Shown one piece after another: positions 9,098 to 17,474 of a stretch of DNA of 64,000 nt. The notes under the pieces are model-generated. The model was not told where the DNA came from, did not search any database, and saw only the letters and a program-made list of their open reading frames with translations. Position 1 is the first letter of the stretch. Every line of letters begins with the position of its first letter. A program made the translations under genes and the position numbers. Origin of the DNA: Rhodococcus rhodochrous (GTDB taxonomy: Bacteria; Actinomycetota; Actinomycetes; Mycobacteriales; Mycobacteriaceae); assembly GCF_900187265.1 (NCBI RefSeq), contig NZ_LT906450.1, positions 3,897,444 to 3,961,443 of the forward strand, given 5' to 3'.

Positions 9098-9258
9098 CGG
9101 GTCTCCTGTTCCTGCCTGTCCTGTCCCCACCACCGGTCACGACCGTTCCGTCACGACTGATCTTCCGCCGAACGGGTATTCGTGCGACCCCGAGACCGTA
9201 CGCAAAGCTCATCATCCGTACACTCGTATAACGGGTCGGGGCGAAAGGGGAGCACCAC

Positions 9259-9903
9259 GTGGCGACCATCGTCAGGCGCGAGGACTACTTCGACGCCGCG
9301 CTGGCCATCCTGGCCACCAACGACCATGCCGGACTCAAGCAGGCACGGTTGTGCAGTCACCTCGAGGTGACGACCGGCTCGTTCTACAACTATTTCGAGA
9401 GCTGGGCGCAGTTCAAGACCGAATTCCTCCAGCACTGGCTCGAGAGCCAGACGCTCCAGCTCGCCGCCGCGGCGCGCCTCGAGGGTTCGATGACCCGGCG
9501 ACTCCGGTTGCTCGTCGAATTCGCGTGCAGCCTTCCCCACTCCGCCGAATCCGCCATCCGCGGTTGGTCGCACAGCGACTCCGGGGTCCACGAGGTGCAG
9601 AGCAAGGTCGACGAGCTGCGCTACGCGGTGGTGGCCGAAGCGGTGGCCCAGTACATCGGTTCGAGGGAACAGGCCGAGCGGTTCGCTCGGTTGGCCCTGT
9701 ACGCGCTCGTGGGCTACCAGCAGACCGTGCCGCTGCAGGACGTGAACTCGTTGCGGTGGTCCCTCGCATATCTGCTGGGCACGCTGCTCCCGGAGGAGGA
9801 GGCGGCCGGCCTCTTCCCGTCGGATTCCTTCCCGCCAAACGCCGGAACCTCCGGGTCCGAGGTGTCGAACCCCGAAACCTCGAACCCGGAAGCGTCCACC
9901 TAG
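9259..9903 (+). CDS. TetR family transcriptional regulator
   Basis: A 214-residue protein, GTG start, with a TetR helix-turn-helix near residues 28-48 (KQARLCSHLEVTTGSFYNYF). The last 17 residues are low in complexity (SEVSNPETSNPEAST), encoded by a short internal duplication, so the tail is probably disordered. It converges on an acyl-CoA dehydrogenase gene, with a 16-nt tandem repeat bridging the two stop codons. Likely a regulator of fatty acid or lipid catabolism genes next door, which is inference from position only. Confidence 0.8.
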   Translation: MATIVRREDYFDAALAILATNDHAGLKQARLCSHLEVTTGSFYNYFESWAQFKTEFLQHWLESQTLQLAAAARLEGSMTRRLRLLVEFACSLPHSAESAIRGWSHSDSGVHEVQSKVDELRYAVVAEAVAQYIGSREQAERFARLALYALVGYQQTVPLQDVNSLRWSLAYLLGTLLPEEEAAGLFPSDSFPPNAGTSGSEVSNPETSNPEAST

Positions 9904-9962
9904 AACGACTGCGGCCTGGAACGACTGCGACCTGGAACGACTGCGGCCTAGTACGACTTCGG
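9903..9962. repeat. 16-nt tandem repeat bridging two convergent stop codons
   Basis: Three near-perfect 16-nt units (9903-9918, 9919-9934, 9935-9950) plus a degenerate partial unit that is the end of the acyl-CoA dehydrogenase gene. The dehydrogenase stop codon (9948-9950) lies inside unit 3 and the TetR stop (9901-9903) touches unit 1. Confidence 0.9.
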
Positions 9963-11108
9963 CAGACCCAGCGAGTGCTGGGCGACGAAGTTGAGGATCA
10001 TCTCCCGGCTGACCGGCGCCACTCGGGCGATGCGCGCGGCACCGAGCATCGCCGCGAGGCCGTACTCCCGGGTCAGGCCGGCACCGCCGTGCGTCTGGAT
10101 CGCCTGGTCCAGCGAGGCGATCGCGGCCTCGCCCGCTGCGTACTTGGCCATGTTCGCGGCCTCGGCGGCCCCGAAGTCGTCGCCGCTGTCGTAGAGGAAG
10201 GCGGCCTTCTGCATCATGAGCTTGGCGAGTTCGAGCTCGATCTTGCGCTGCGCCAGCGGGTGCGCGATGCCCTGGTGCGCACCGATGGGCTGCTTCCAGA
10301 CGGTGCGCTCGTTGGCGTAGCGCACCGCGGCGTCGAGGGCGTACCGGCCCATGCCCACCGCCATCGCCGCGCCCATGATCCGCTCGGGGTTCAGGCCGGC
10401 GAACAGCTGCATCAGCGCGGCTTCCGGCTCACCGACCAGTGCGTCGGCGGGAAGCCGGACGTCGTCGAAGAACAGGGAGAACTGGTAGTCCGGCTCGAGG
10501 ATGTCCATCTCCATGGGCGTCTTCGTGAAGCCCGCAGCGTCGGTCGGCACGATGAACAGGGCCGGGCGGAGCTTGCCGGTCTTCGCGTCCTCGGTGCGGG
10601 AGACGACGAGCACGGCGTCGGCCTGGTCGACACCGGAGATGTACACCTTGCTGCCGGAGAGGATCCAGTCGTCACCGTCGCGGCGGGCGATGGTGGTGAT
10701 GTTGTGCGAATTGGATCCGGCGTCGGCCTCGGTGATGCCGAAGGCCATGATGCGGGAGCCGTCGGCGAGCCCGGGCAGCCACTCCTGCTTCTGGGCGTCG
10801 GTGCCGTACTTGGAGATGATCGTGCCGCAGATGGCCGGGGAGACCACGACGAGCAGCAGTCCGGCACCCTTGGCGGAGAGTTCCTCCTGCACCAGCGCGA
10901 GTTCGTAGATGCCGGCGCCGCCGCCTCCGTATTCCTCCGGGAGGTTCACGCCGAGGAAGCCGAGCTTGGCCGCCTCCGCCCACAATTCGGTGAGCGGCTC
11001 GTGCGCGCGCGACTTGGGGAGCACGTAGTCGACGTAGTTGTAGCGCTCGGCCAGAGCCGCCACCGCAGCGCGCAGTTCCTTCTGTTCTTCGGTCTCGATG
11101 ATGCTCAC
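9948..11108 (-). CDS. acyl-CoA dehydrogenase family protein (FadE type)
   Basis: A 386-residue flavoenzyme that would oxidise an acyl-CoA thioester with FAD. The N-terminal helical domain, the FAD-binding MAFGITEADAGSNSHN block (about 121-136) and the C-terminal helical domain with QTHGGAGLTREY are present. The usual catalytic Glu in the C-terminal E-G-T motif is replaced (RVAPVSRE), but Glu242 (NPERIMG) stands where isovaleryl- and long-chain acyl-CoA dehydrogenases place their base, so the protein is probably active. The GTG at 11108 was chosen because it begins the conserved domain; the frame is open much further upstream. It lies 68 bp after a second dehydrogenase gene on the same strand and probably shares its transcript. 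Confidence 0.85.
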   Translation of the reverse strand: MSIIETEEQKELRAAVAALAERYNYVDYVLPKSRAHEPLTELWAEAAKLGFLGVNLPEEYGGGGAGIYELALVQEELSAKGAGLLLVVVSPAICGTIISKYGTDAQKQEWLPGLADGSRIMAFGITEADAGSNSHNITTIARRDGDDWILSGSKVYISGVDQADAVLVVSRTEDAKTGKLRPALFIVPTDAAGFTKTPMEMDILEPDYQFSLFFDDVRLPADALVGEPEAALMQLFAGLNPERIMGAAMAVGMGRYALDAAVRYANERTVWKQPIGAHQGIAHPLAQRKIELELAKLMMQKAAFLYDSGDDFGAAEAANMAKYAAGEAAIASLDQAIQTHGGAGLTREYGLAAMLGAARIARVAPVSREMILNFVAQHSLGLPKSY

Positions 11109-11176
11109 GAGGATGCCTTCCGGGTTCGGGTGAGAGGACGCGCGGCCGTGGACGGTCGCGTGAGGGAACAAGTCGG

Positions 11177-12325
11177 TCAGGTGCCGTAACCCAGCCGCTT
11201 GGCGGCGAGTTCGGTGAGAATCTCGGTGGTGCCGCCACCGATGCCGAGGATGCGCATGTCGCGGTACTGCCGTTCGACCTCGGATTCGGCCATGTACCCG
11301 AGTCCGCCGAACAACTGGACAGCCTGGTTGGCGACCCACTCGCCGGACTCGACAGCGGTGTTCTTCGCGAAACACACCTCGGCGATCAGGTCGGTCTCCC
11401 CCGCCACGGCGCGTTCGGTGACGTGCCGGGTGTAGACGCGCGCGACGTCGATGCGACGCGCCATCTCGGACAGCGTGCGCTGCACGGCCTGGCGGGTGAT
11501 CAGTGGCCGCCCGAAGGTCTCGCGATCACGGCACCACGCGACCGTCAGGTCCAGGCACCGCTGCGCGCCCGAGTAGGCCTGGGCGGCGAGGGCGATCCGC
11601 TCGGAGACGAAACCCTGTGCGATCTGCCAGAATCCGGTGTTCTCCGCGCCGACGAGGTTGGTGACCGGCACGCGGACGTCGGCGAAGGACAACTCGGCGG
11701 TGTCCGAGGCGCGCCATCCCATCTTGTCGAGTTTGCGGGAGACGGTGAAACCCGGTGTGCCCTTCTCGATCACGAGCAGCGAGACTCCCCCGGCGCCGGG
11801 ACCACCGGTGCGAACCGCGGTGACCACGAAGTCGGCGCGGCACCCCGAGGTGATGTAGGTCTTCGCGCCGTTGACGACGTAGTGGTCGCCGTCGCGCACC
11901 GCGGTGGTGGTCAGATGACCGACATCCGATCCGCCACCCGGTTCGGTGATCGCGAGGGACCCGACGAGTTCGCCTGCGAGAGTGGGCCGTACCCACCTGT
12001 CGATCTGTTCGGGATCACCGGCTGCGATGAGGTGCGGCAGTGCGATGCCGCACGTGAACAGCGACGCGAACGCACCGCCCGAGGCACCCGCCTCGTGGAA
12101 CGCCTCGCACACGGTCAGCGTGTCGGCGCCGTCGCCGCCGGAACCACCGACCTCCTCGGGGAATCCGGCGCCGAGCAGTCCGATCTTCGCGGCCTCGACG
12201 TGCAGTTCGCGAGGCAGTTCGCCGGCGCGCTCCCAGTCGTCGAGATGAGGAAGGATCTCGCGCTTCACAAAACCGGTGACGGTCTCGCGGAGGGCGAGAC
12301 GCTCGGGGGTGGTCCACATACTCAC
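11177..12325 (-). CDS. acyl-CoA dehydrogenase family protein (FadE type)
   Basis: A 382-residue protein starting MSMWTTPERLALRETV. The FAD-binding block SLAITEPGGGSDVGH lies at about 123-137 and the C-terminal signature reads RILGIGGGTTEIL (358-370), with Gly in place of the medium-chain-type Glu. Glu242 in VSERIALA is positioned like the catalytic Glu of the isovaleryl/long-chain class. The GTG at 12325 has GGAG five bases upstream; an ATG two codons later is the alternative. It is the first gene of a two-gene fadE unit. Two partly different dehydrogenases together suggest a heteromeric or sequential oxidation step, as with mycobacterial FadE pairs, but substrates cannot be named. Confidence 0.85.
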   Translation of the reverse strand: MSMWTTPERLALRETVTGFVKREILPHLDDWERAGELPRELHVEAAKIGLLGAGFPEEVGGSGGDGADTLTVCEAFHEAGASGGAFASLFTCGIALPHLIAAGDPEQIDRWVRPTLAGELVGSLAITEPGGGSDVGHLTTTAVRDGDHYVVNGAKTYITSGCRADFVVTAVRTGGPGAGGVSLLVIEKGTPGFTVSRKLDKMGWRASDTAELSFADVRVPVTNLVGAENTGFWQIAQGFVSERIALAAQAYSGAQRCLDLTVAWCRDRETFGRPLITRQAVQRTLSEMARRIDVARVYTRHVTERAVAGETDLIAEVCFAKNTAVESGEWVANQAVQLFGGLGYMAESEVERQYRDMRILGIGGGTTEILTELAAKRLGYGT

Positions 12326-12392
12326 GATGTCTCCGATGGTGTTCCGGTCGACGATGTTCCGGCCGGGGTGTCTCGACTGTGGGGCGGTGGCC

Positions 12393-13187
12393 TCAGGAGG
12401 CGGACGAACCGGCTTCGCGTCCGGCGCCGGGCGCGCCGGCGAAGGCCTGTGCGAGACCGAGCCATTCCTCCGCGTCCGGGCCGTCGGCGACGAGGGCGGT
12501 GTCGTCGCGGTGGATACGCTGGGTGACGAGCAGGCAGAAGTCGAGGGCCGGGCCGGTGACCGACTGCGCCGCGTCCTCGGGACCCCACTCCCAGCTGTCA
12601 CCGTCGGGGGCGGTGAGCACCACGCGGAACGGTTCGGCGGGCGGCCTCCGGTCGCGGATGACGTACGCGAAGTCGCGCGTCCGCACTCCCAGGTGCGCGA
12701 TGTTCTTCAGGCGCGCGGTGGGTGTGCGGGTGACGCCGAGTGCGTCGGCGACGTCTCCCCCGTGCGCCCAGGTCTCCATCAGCCGCGCGGTCGCCATCGA
12801 GGCCGGCGACATCGGCGGTCCGAACCACAGGATCTTCGTACCGCGCGGGACCTCGGCGAGCGCGTCGGCGAGTTCGCGGCGGGTGTCGCGCCAATCGGCG
12901 AGCAACTCCGCGGGCGGGCGGCCCGCCTGCTCCGCGGCACCGACATCGACGAATCCCAACGGGTTCCCGAACGCCGCTTCGACCGTCTTCACGAAGGCGT
13001 CCGGGTCGCGGACGGCGGTGAGCGCCGCCCGGTCGGTCCACAACAGGTGGCCGATCTGGTGGGCGATGGTCCAGCCCTCCGCCGGGGTGGGCAGTGCCCA
13101 GTTCTCGTCGGGCAGGGTCGCGACGAGAGCGTCGAGATCGTCGCCCTCCGCGCGGAGATCGTCGAGCACGGTGTGCAGATCGGACAT
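12393..13187 (-). CDS. TIGR03084 family metal-binding protein (DinB / mycothiol-dependent superfamily)
   Basis: A 264-residue protein starting [22 protein letters not shown]. The block [15 protein letters not shown] (about 39-53) and [15 protein letters not shown] (about 137-151) supply the histidines that bind a metal in the DinB-like four-helix fold, and the length fits the actinobacterial TIGR03084 family. Relatives include mycothiol-dependent maleylpyruvate isomerase, so a thiol-dependent role is possible but unproven. The frame is open to 13535; the ATG at 13187 gives the conserved N-terminus. It is divergent from the EamA transporter (95 bp). Confidence 0.75.
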   Translation of the reverse strand: MSDLHTVLDDLRAEGDDLDALVATLPDENWALPTPAEGWTIAHQIGHLLWTDRAALTAVRDPDAFVKTVEAAFGNPLGFVDVGAAEQAGRPPAELLADWRDTRRELADALAEVPRGTKILWFGPPMSPASMATARLMETWAHGGDVADALGVTRTPTARLKNIAHLGVRTRDFAYVIRDRRPPAEPFRVVLTAPDGDSWEWGPEDAAQSVTGPALDFCLLVTQRIHRDDTALVADGPDAEEWLGLAQAFAGAPGAGREAGSSAS

Positions 13188-13281
13188 GCGGCAAGCGTCA
13201 CACGTCACAGCTCCAAAATCAAGCACACGTGATTGTTTTTCGCGGCGGGCGTCGTTCGTGCCCGTCCGACAGACTGGCGGG

Positions 13282-14145
13282 ATGGCCGACGATTCCCGCT
13301 CGCACCCCGTCGGGCCGGTCGTCGCGGTCCTCACCGCGGTGCTGTCGATGCAGTTCGGGGCGGCCTTCGCCGCGACCCTGTTCGACCGGGCGGGCGCCCT
13401 CGGCACCGTGACCCTGCGCCTGCTGTTCGCGGCCGTGATCCTCTGCGTGTTCACCCGGCCCCGGCCACGGACGTGGACACCGGAGCAGTGGCGGGCCGTG
13501 GTGACGCTGGGCGCGAGTCTCGCGCTCATGAACACGGCGTTCTACGGTGCGTTGACGCGACTGCCCCTCGCCGCGACCGTCACCATCGAGTTCCTCGGCC
13601 CGCTCGGGCTGGCCGCGATCCTGTCCCGACGCATCCGCGACGTCCTGTGGGTGGTACTCGCGCTGGCCGGGGTGGTGCTGCTCGGCGTGGGCGACGGCGC
13701 CGGACTGTCCACCGGTCTCGATCCGCTCGGTGTCGCCTTCGCGCTGGTCGCCGCATCGGGGTGGGCCTGGTACATCATCGCCGGGTCACGTGTGGCGACG
13801 ACCCTGCCCGGATCGGCCGGACTGGCGGGAGCCACCACGATCGCGGCCGTCGTCGTCCTGCCGTTCGGCGCGGCGACCGCCGGCACCGCACTCCTCCGGC
13901 CCGACCTCGCGCTCGCAGGACTCGCCGTGGCGCTGCTGTCGTCCGCGATCCCGTACACCCTCGAGATCCGCACCCTGCGCGACCTTCCGAAGAAGGTGTT
14001 CGCGATCCTCATCGCTCTCGAACCCGCCGCCGCTGCACTCGCCGGTGCCCTGGTGCTGGGGCAGTTCGTCGACCCTCTCGCCCTCGTGGGCATCGCACTC
14101 GTCGTGATCGCCGGAGCCGGCGCTCTGCAGCATTCGCGCGCGTGA
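13282..14145 (+). CDS. EamA family transporter (RhtA-like drug/metabolite exporter)
   Basis: A 287-residue membrane protein with about ten hydrophobic helices in two EamA repeats; sequences such as [19 protein letters not shown] and [21 protein letters not shown] match the RhtA subgroup that exports threonine and homoserine. The ATG at 13282 starts the first repeat; the frame is open much further upstream but crosses the divergent gene. It probably exports a small metabolite, and specificity is not readable from sequence. Its stop lies 21 bp from the convergent LysR gene. Confidence 0.85.
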   Translation: MADDSRSHPVGPVVAVLTAVLSMQFGAAFAATLFDRAGALGTVTLRLLFAAVILCVFTRPRPRTWTPEQWRAVVTLGASLALMNTAFYGALTRLPLAATVTIEFLGPLGLAAILSRRIRDVLWVVLALAGVVLLGVGDGAGLSTGLDPLGVAFALVAASGWAWYIIAGSRVATTLPGSAGLAGATTIAAVVVLPFGAATAGTALLRPDLALAGLAVALLSSAIPYTLEIRTLRDLPKKVFAILIALEPAAAALAGALVLGQFVDPLALVGIALVVIAGAGALQHSRA

Positions 14146-14166
14146 ATATTGCGAATATACGACCGG

Positions 14167-15060
14167 TCAGCGGGTACGGGTGATCAGACGGACCAGCTCC
14201 CCTGCCGGACCGGACAACACCCGTGGCGGCCTCCAGACCGCGCGGAGCACACGCTGCAGGTCGAGTCCGTCCACCGCGACCGCGACCAGGCGACCGGAGT
14301 CGAGGTACTCCTCCACCGCGAGGGTGCTCAGCACCGCCGGGCCCGTACCCCCGAGCACGCTCGTGCGGACCGCTGCTCCGCTCCCGAGTTCGAGCAGCGG
14401 TGCGGCCCGGTCGTACTCCTGCAACGCGAGGTCGAGGGTGCGGCGGGTACCAGACCCCTCCTCGCGGACGACCAGTGGTGTCGCCGCGAGTTCGGCCACG
14501 GTGAGCGGCCGACGCCGCCGCGCCCAGGGATGCTGCGGCGGGACGACCACGACGAGGCGATCGCGTGCCACCGCGACACTGTGCAGTCCCTCCGGCACTG
14601 TCGGTCCTTCGACGAACCCGACGTCACATCCGCCCTCGGCGACGACATCGCACACCCGCATCGAGTTGTGGACCTGCAACTGGATCTGGACGTCGTCGCG
14701 GAGCGTGCGGAAGGCACCGAGCCATCGCGGGATGAGGTGTTCGGCGACCGTCATCGACGCCGCGACCACCAGTTCGGGTTGCTGCTCGACGCGCAGTGCG
14801 GCAGCGGCGTCGAGGAGACGTTCCGCGTCGGCCAGGACCTCCCGAGCCCAGTGCGCGACCACCGTGCCCTCCGGGGTGAGCACCGAACCCGTCCGGCCCC
14901 GCCGCACGAGGACCGCGCCGAGTTGCCGTTCGAGCCGGCGCAGCATGCGGGTCGCGTTGGGTTGGGCGAGACCGGCCGCGCGGGCCGCGGCGCCGAGCCC
15001 GCCCCGGTCGTCGACCCCGACGAGCAGTTCCAGAGCGACGAGATCCGGCCAGCTGGTCAT
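14167..15060 (-). CDS. LysR family transcriptional regulator
   Basis: A 297-residue regulator. The winged helix-turn-helix is at about residues 19-40 (GGLGAAARAAGLAQPNATRM, then LRRLERQLG) and the rest is a periplasmic-binding-protein-like effector domain ending in RLITRTR. It is divergent from a YeiH-type exporter with 101 bp between their likely starts, and a perfect LysR-type inverted repeat lies in the gap. LysR regulators paired with YeiH/UPF0324 transporters are common (YeiE-YeiH in E. coli); the effector may be a sulfur compound. Confidence 0.9.
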   Translation of the reverse strand: MTSWPDLVALELLVGVDDRGGLGAAARAAGLAQPNATRMLRRLERQLGAVLVRRGRTGSVLTPEGTVVAHWAREVLADAERLLDAAAALRVEQQPELVVAASMTVAEHLIPRWLGAFRTLRDDVQIQLQVHNSMRVCDVVAEGGCDVGFVEGPTVPEGLHSVAVARDRLVVVVPPQHPWARRRRPLTVAELAATPLVVREEGSGTRRTLDLALQEYDRAAPLLELGSGAAVRTSVLGGTGPAVLSTLAVEEYLDSGRLVAVAVDGLDLQRVLRAVWRPPRVLSGPAGELVRLITRTR

Positions 15061-15068
15061 GCACGAAC

Positions 15069-15105
15069 GATATGCCGGACCCTCTGCACATATCCATTCG
15101 ATATG
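15069..15105. promoter_or_regulatory. LysR-type operator in the lysR-yeiH gap
   Basis: CATATC-CATTC-GATATG (15089-15105) is a perfect inverted repeat with 6-bp arms and contains the LysR-type T-N11-A core. A third GATATG half-site lies at 15069-15074, nearer the regulator. This fits the usual recognition and activation sites of a LysR regulator controlling itself and the exporter. Confidence 0.65.
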
Positions 15106-15161
15106 AGCTCATGTCCGATCGACGGCTGGTGCGGACACCGCTGCGACGGAAGAGTCGAGGC

Positions 15162-16187
15162 ATGCTCACCGTCCACGCGCCCGCATCCCGGCCCACCGTC
15201 GTCCCGGGTCTCCTGGTGGCCGCGGCGGGCGCGGTCGTCGCACTGGGAGCGGCGCACCTGATCCCCGGGGCGAGCCCGTTGCTCGTCGCGATCGTCCTGG
15301 GTGTGGTCGTGGCGAATATCGGTCTGCCCGCACCGGTGATCGGCCTTCTGGAGCCGGGCCTGGGTACGGCGTCGAAGCGTCTCCTCCGAGTGGGCGTCGC
15401 ACTTCTCGGCGTGCAGCTCGCGGTCTCCGATCTCGTCGACCTCGGGTGGGGCACAGCGATCGTCGCGGCGACCGTCGTCGTCGCGGGTATCGGCGGATCG
15501 CTCGCCTTCGGCCGGTGGCTCGGTATGGGCTGGACCCAGCGTCTGCTCATCGCGTGCGGCTTCTCGATCTGCGGGGCCGCGGCCGCGGCGGCGGTCGACG
15601 GCGTGATCGACTCACGCAAACGCGAACTCGTCACCACCGTCGCACTGGTGGTCGTGTTCGGCACCGCGATGATCCCGCTCGTCCCGCTCGCCGCCGACAT
15701 GCTCGGGCTGACCCCTGGGACGGCCGGCCTCTGGGCGGGTGCGGCGATCCACGAGGTCGCCCAGGTGGTCGCGACCGGCACCGCCCTCGAGGTCACCGCC
15801 GGTGGGGTGCTCGCCGCGGCGGTGACGGTCAAACTCGCCCGGGTGGCACTGCTGGCCCCGGTCGTGGCTGTCGTCGGGGTCGTCGCCCGGAGGCGCGGTG
15901 ACGGCCGCCGCGACGAGCGAACTCCCCCGATCGTGCCGGCCTTCCTGCTGGGCTTCCTCGCGTGCGTCGCACTGCGCTCGACCGGACTGCTCGATCCGAT
16001 CGTGGTGGAGGCCGCGGGGACGGTGCAGAGGGCACTGCTGACGGTCGCGATGTTCGCCCTGGGCGCGGGGGTTCGCCGGGAGGTGCTCCGCGGGGTCGGA
16101 TGGCGCCCGATCGCCCTCGCGGCAGCGGCGACCGTCTGGGTCGCGGCGATAGCGTTGATCGGTGTGTCGTCACTCGGCGGGCCGTGA
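15162..16187 (+). CDS. YeiH / UPF0324 family putative sulfate exporter
   Basis: A 341-residue membrane protein with about ten helices. The conserved stretches LLVAIVLGVVVANIG, GFSICGAAAAAAVDGVID and AGAAIHEVAQVVATG match the UPF0324 (YeiH, PF03601) family. The GIHEVAQV-like helix is its best signature. I start at the ATG at 15162, with GGAAGAG seven bases upstream; ATGs at 15111 and 15072 would add 17 or 30 hydrophilic residues and the second would run into the operator. Controlled in all likelihood by the divergent LysR protein. Confidence 0.85.
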   Translation: MLTVHAPASRPTVVPGLLVAAAGAVVALGAAHLIPGASPLLVAIVLGVVVANIGLPAPVIGLLEPGLGTASKRLLRVGVALLGVQLAVSDLVDLGWGTAIVAATVVVAGIGGSLAFGRWLGMGWTQRLLIACGFSICGAAAAAAVDGVIDSRKRELVTTVALVVVFGTAMIPLVPLAADMLGLTPGTAGLWAGAAIHEVAQVVATGTALEVTAGGVLAAAVTVKLARVALLAPVVAVVGVVARRRGDGRRDERTPPIVPAFLLGFLACVALRSTGLLDPIVVEAAGTVQRALLTVAMFALGAGVRREVLRGVGWRPIALAAAATVWVAAIALIGVSSLGGP

Positions 16188-16190
16188 GGA

Positions 16191-16523
16191 TCAGCGGGCG
16201 GTGACGATCAGTACGGCCGACGAGATCGCGAGCACCACGACCGTGGCGGTGACCGCGACATTGCGCCACCAGAAATAGGGCACGCGCCCCGCGACCAATC
16301 CGCGCACACGCGCGCGGTGACCGATCCGGGACGCGAGCAGCACCGCGAGCACGGGCACGAGGCAGACCAGGCCGATCGTCGCGACCACGGCACCCGGGCC
16401 GGGCACGAACCGCATGAATCCGAGCACCACCGCACCGAGCACCGAGGCCGTGCGCAGCCACGCCAGACTGGTCCGTTCGGGCTGCAGACCGGCGTCGCCG
16501 TGCCGCAGATCGTCCGGGCTCAC
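16191..16523 (-). CDS. DUF202 family membrane protein (second of a pair)
   Basis: A 110-residue protein with three predicted membrane helices. The motif LQPERTSLAWLRTA (about 12-25) is the DUF202 hallmark (R-T-x-L-A-W-x-R-T). The GTG at 16523 opens right before this motif and follows the stop of the upstream gene by 13 bp; a longer frame to 16625 overlaps the upstream DUF202 gene. DUF202 proteins include the YidH family and the SPX-associated Vtc1-like domain; the bacterial role is not established. It ends three bases from the convergent yeiH stop. Confidence 0.8.
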   Translation of the reverse strand: MSPDDLRHGDAGLQPERTSLAWLRTASVLGAVVLGFMRFVPGPGAVVATIGLVCLVPVLAVLLASRIGHRARVRGLVAGRVPYFWWRNVAVTATVVVLAISSAVLIVTAR

Positions 16524-16536
16524 GATGCCGCTCGTC

Positions 16537-16902
16537 TCACCAGGCGATCGCGACGGCGAGCACGACCCCGGAGACCCCGAGGGCGACGGCGAGAAAGTAG
16601 GCCACCCACGGCACCGGGAGTGCACGTCCGGTGCGCATCGCGTGCTCGACGCGGTGCCAGCGGATCAACGCGAACACCGTGAGCACGGCGGCGAATCCGA
16701 GTAGCGCGCACGCCAGCACCGTGCGGAGCCCTTCCGACACGATGCCGCCCGCGAAGGTCTCCAGCGCGACAGCCGCGGCGATGACGCCGAGCGCGGTCCG
16801 CACCCACGCGAGGAAGGTGCGCTCGTTGGCCAGCGTGAAACGAGGGTCCGGGTCCGTACCCTCCCGCAGCGCCTTCGGGCGCCAGCCTCCGCTGGTCTCC
16901 AC
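16537..16902 (-). CDS. DUF202 / YidH family membrane protein (first of a pair)
   Basis: A 121-residue protein with a charged N-terminus (METSGGWRPKALREGTDPD) and the DUF202 motif LANERTFLAWVRTALG at about 24-39, followed by three hydrophobic helices. It resembles E. coli YidH in length and layout. It is the upstream partner of the second DUF202 gene, a common tandem arrangement in actinobacteria where the two small subunits may assemble together. The only other neighbour on this strand is a Rieske protein gene 25 bp upstream, so the three may be one transcript. Confidence 0.85.
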   Translation of the reverse strand: METSGGWRPKALREGTDPDPRFTLANERTFLAWVRTALGVIAAAVALETFAGGIVSEGLRTVLACALLGFAAVLTVFALIRWHRVEHAMRTGRALPVPWVAYFLAVALGVSGVVLAVAIAW

Positions 16903-16927
16903 GGAGCGGACTCTATCCCCGGACCGA

Positions 16928-17383
16928 TCAACCCACGACGAGATCCGACCCGCGCGCCGTCACGGGACGGGTCTTCAGCGGCCGCTTCGCCGGTCCTTCG
17001 ATCGGGGCACCGTCGAGGTCGTACCGGCTGCCGTGGCACGGGCAGATGATGCGGTCGCCCTCGACACCGCTGAGATTGCAGCCCTGATGGGTGCAGATCG
17101 CGATAAACGCGCGGAAGTCGCCCTCCGCGGGCTGGGTGACGACGAGCCTCTTCGATTCGAGCATGACGCCCCCGCCGACCGGCACGTCCGCGACCGCGGC
17201 GACGACCTCCGCGTCGGGTCCGGGAGGCGCCGTCGTGGTCGGTGCGGGCACCGCCGATCGCGCCTCGCCGGTGTCGCCGGACGATCCGCAGGCCGTGAGG
17301 GCCGCGCCGGCCGCCACCACACCGGCACCGCCGATGAGAGTGCGGCGCGTGAGCGCCGTGCGGTCGAGATTGTCGCTGCTCAT
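16928..17383 (-). CDS. Rieske [2Fe-2S] protein with Tat/lipoprotein signal
   Basis: A 151-residue exported iron-sulfur protein. The N-terminus has a twin-arginine motif (TRRTLIGG) followed by a hydrophobic stretch and a lipobox LTAC (Cys32), so it is probably Tat-exported and lipid-anchored. After a Pro/Thr-rich linker the Rieske motifs CTHQGC (97-102) and CPCHGS (114-119) bind a [2Fe-2S] cluster through two Cys and two His. It would serve as a small electron carrier at the outer face of the membrane. Of two close ATGs I chose the second (17383), which has GGA seven bases upstream. Its partner is unknown; the FprB-type reductase next door is cytoplasmic. Confidence 0.88.
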   Translation of the reverse strand: MSSDNLDRTALTRRTLIGGAGVVAAGAALTACGSSGDTGEARSAVPAPTTTAPPGPDAEVVAAVADVPVGGGVMLESKRLVVTQPAEGDFRAFIAICTHQGCNLSGVEGDRIICPCHGSRYDLDGAPIEGPAKRPLKTRPVTARGSDLVVG

Positions 17384-17474
17384 GCACATGTCCGTTCGGG
17401 TCGGGATTCGGTTCTCCCGAGCCTATCGACGAACGTCCGGCCGGGCCGCGACCTGCGTCACCCCCCCCGCTCGG

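Noticed and set aside
9098-9258. Operator between the two divergent TetR genes
   Set aside because: I looked for a palindrome in these 161 bp and found only weak symmetry (CCGT...ACGG near 9217-9235), not good enough to call.
14223-14717. Alternative frames inside the LysR gene
   Set aside because: Their residue content (Arg/Ser/Pro) is typical of shadow frames, and the LysR frame explains the region fully.
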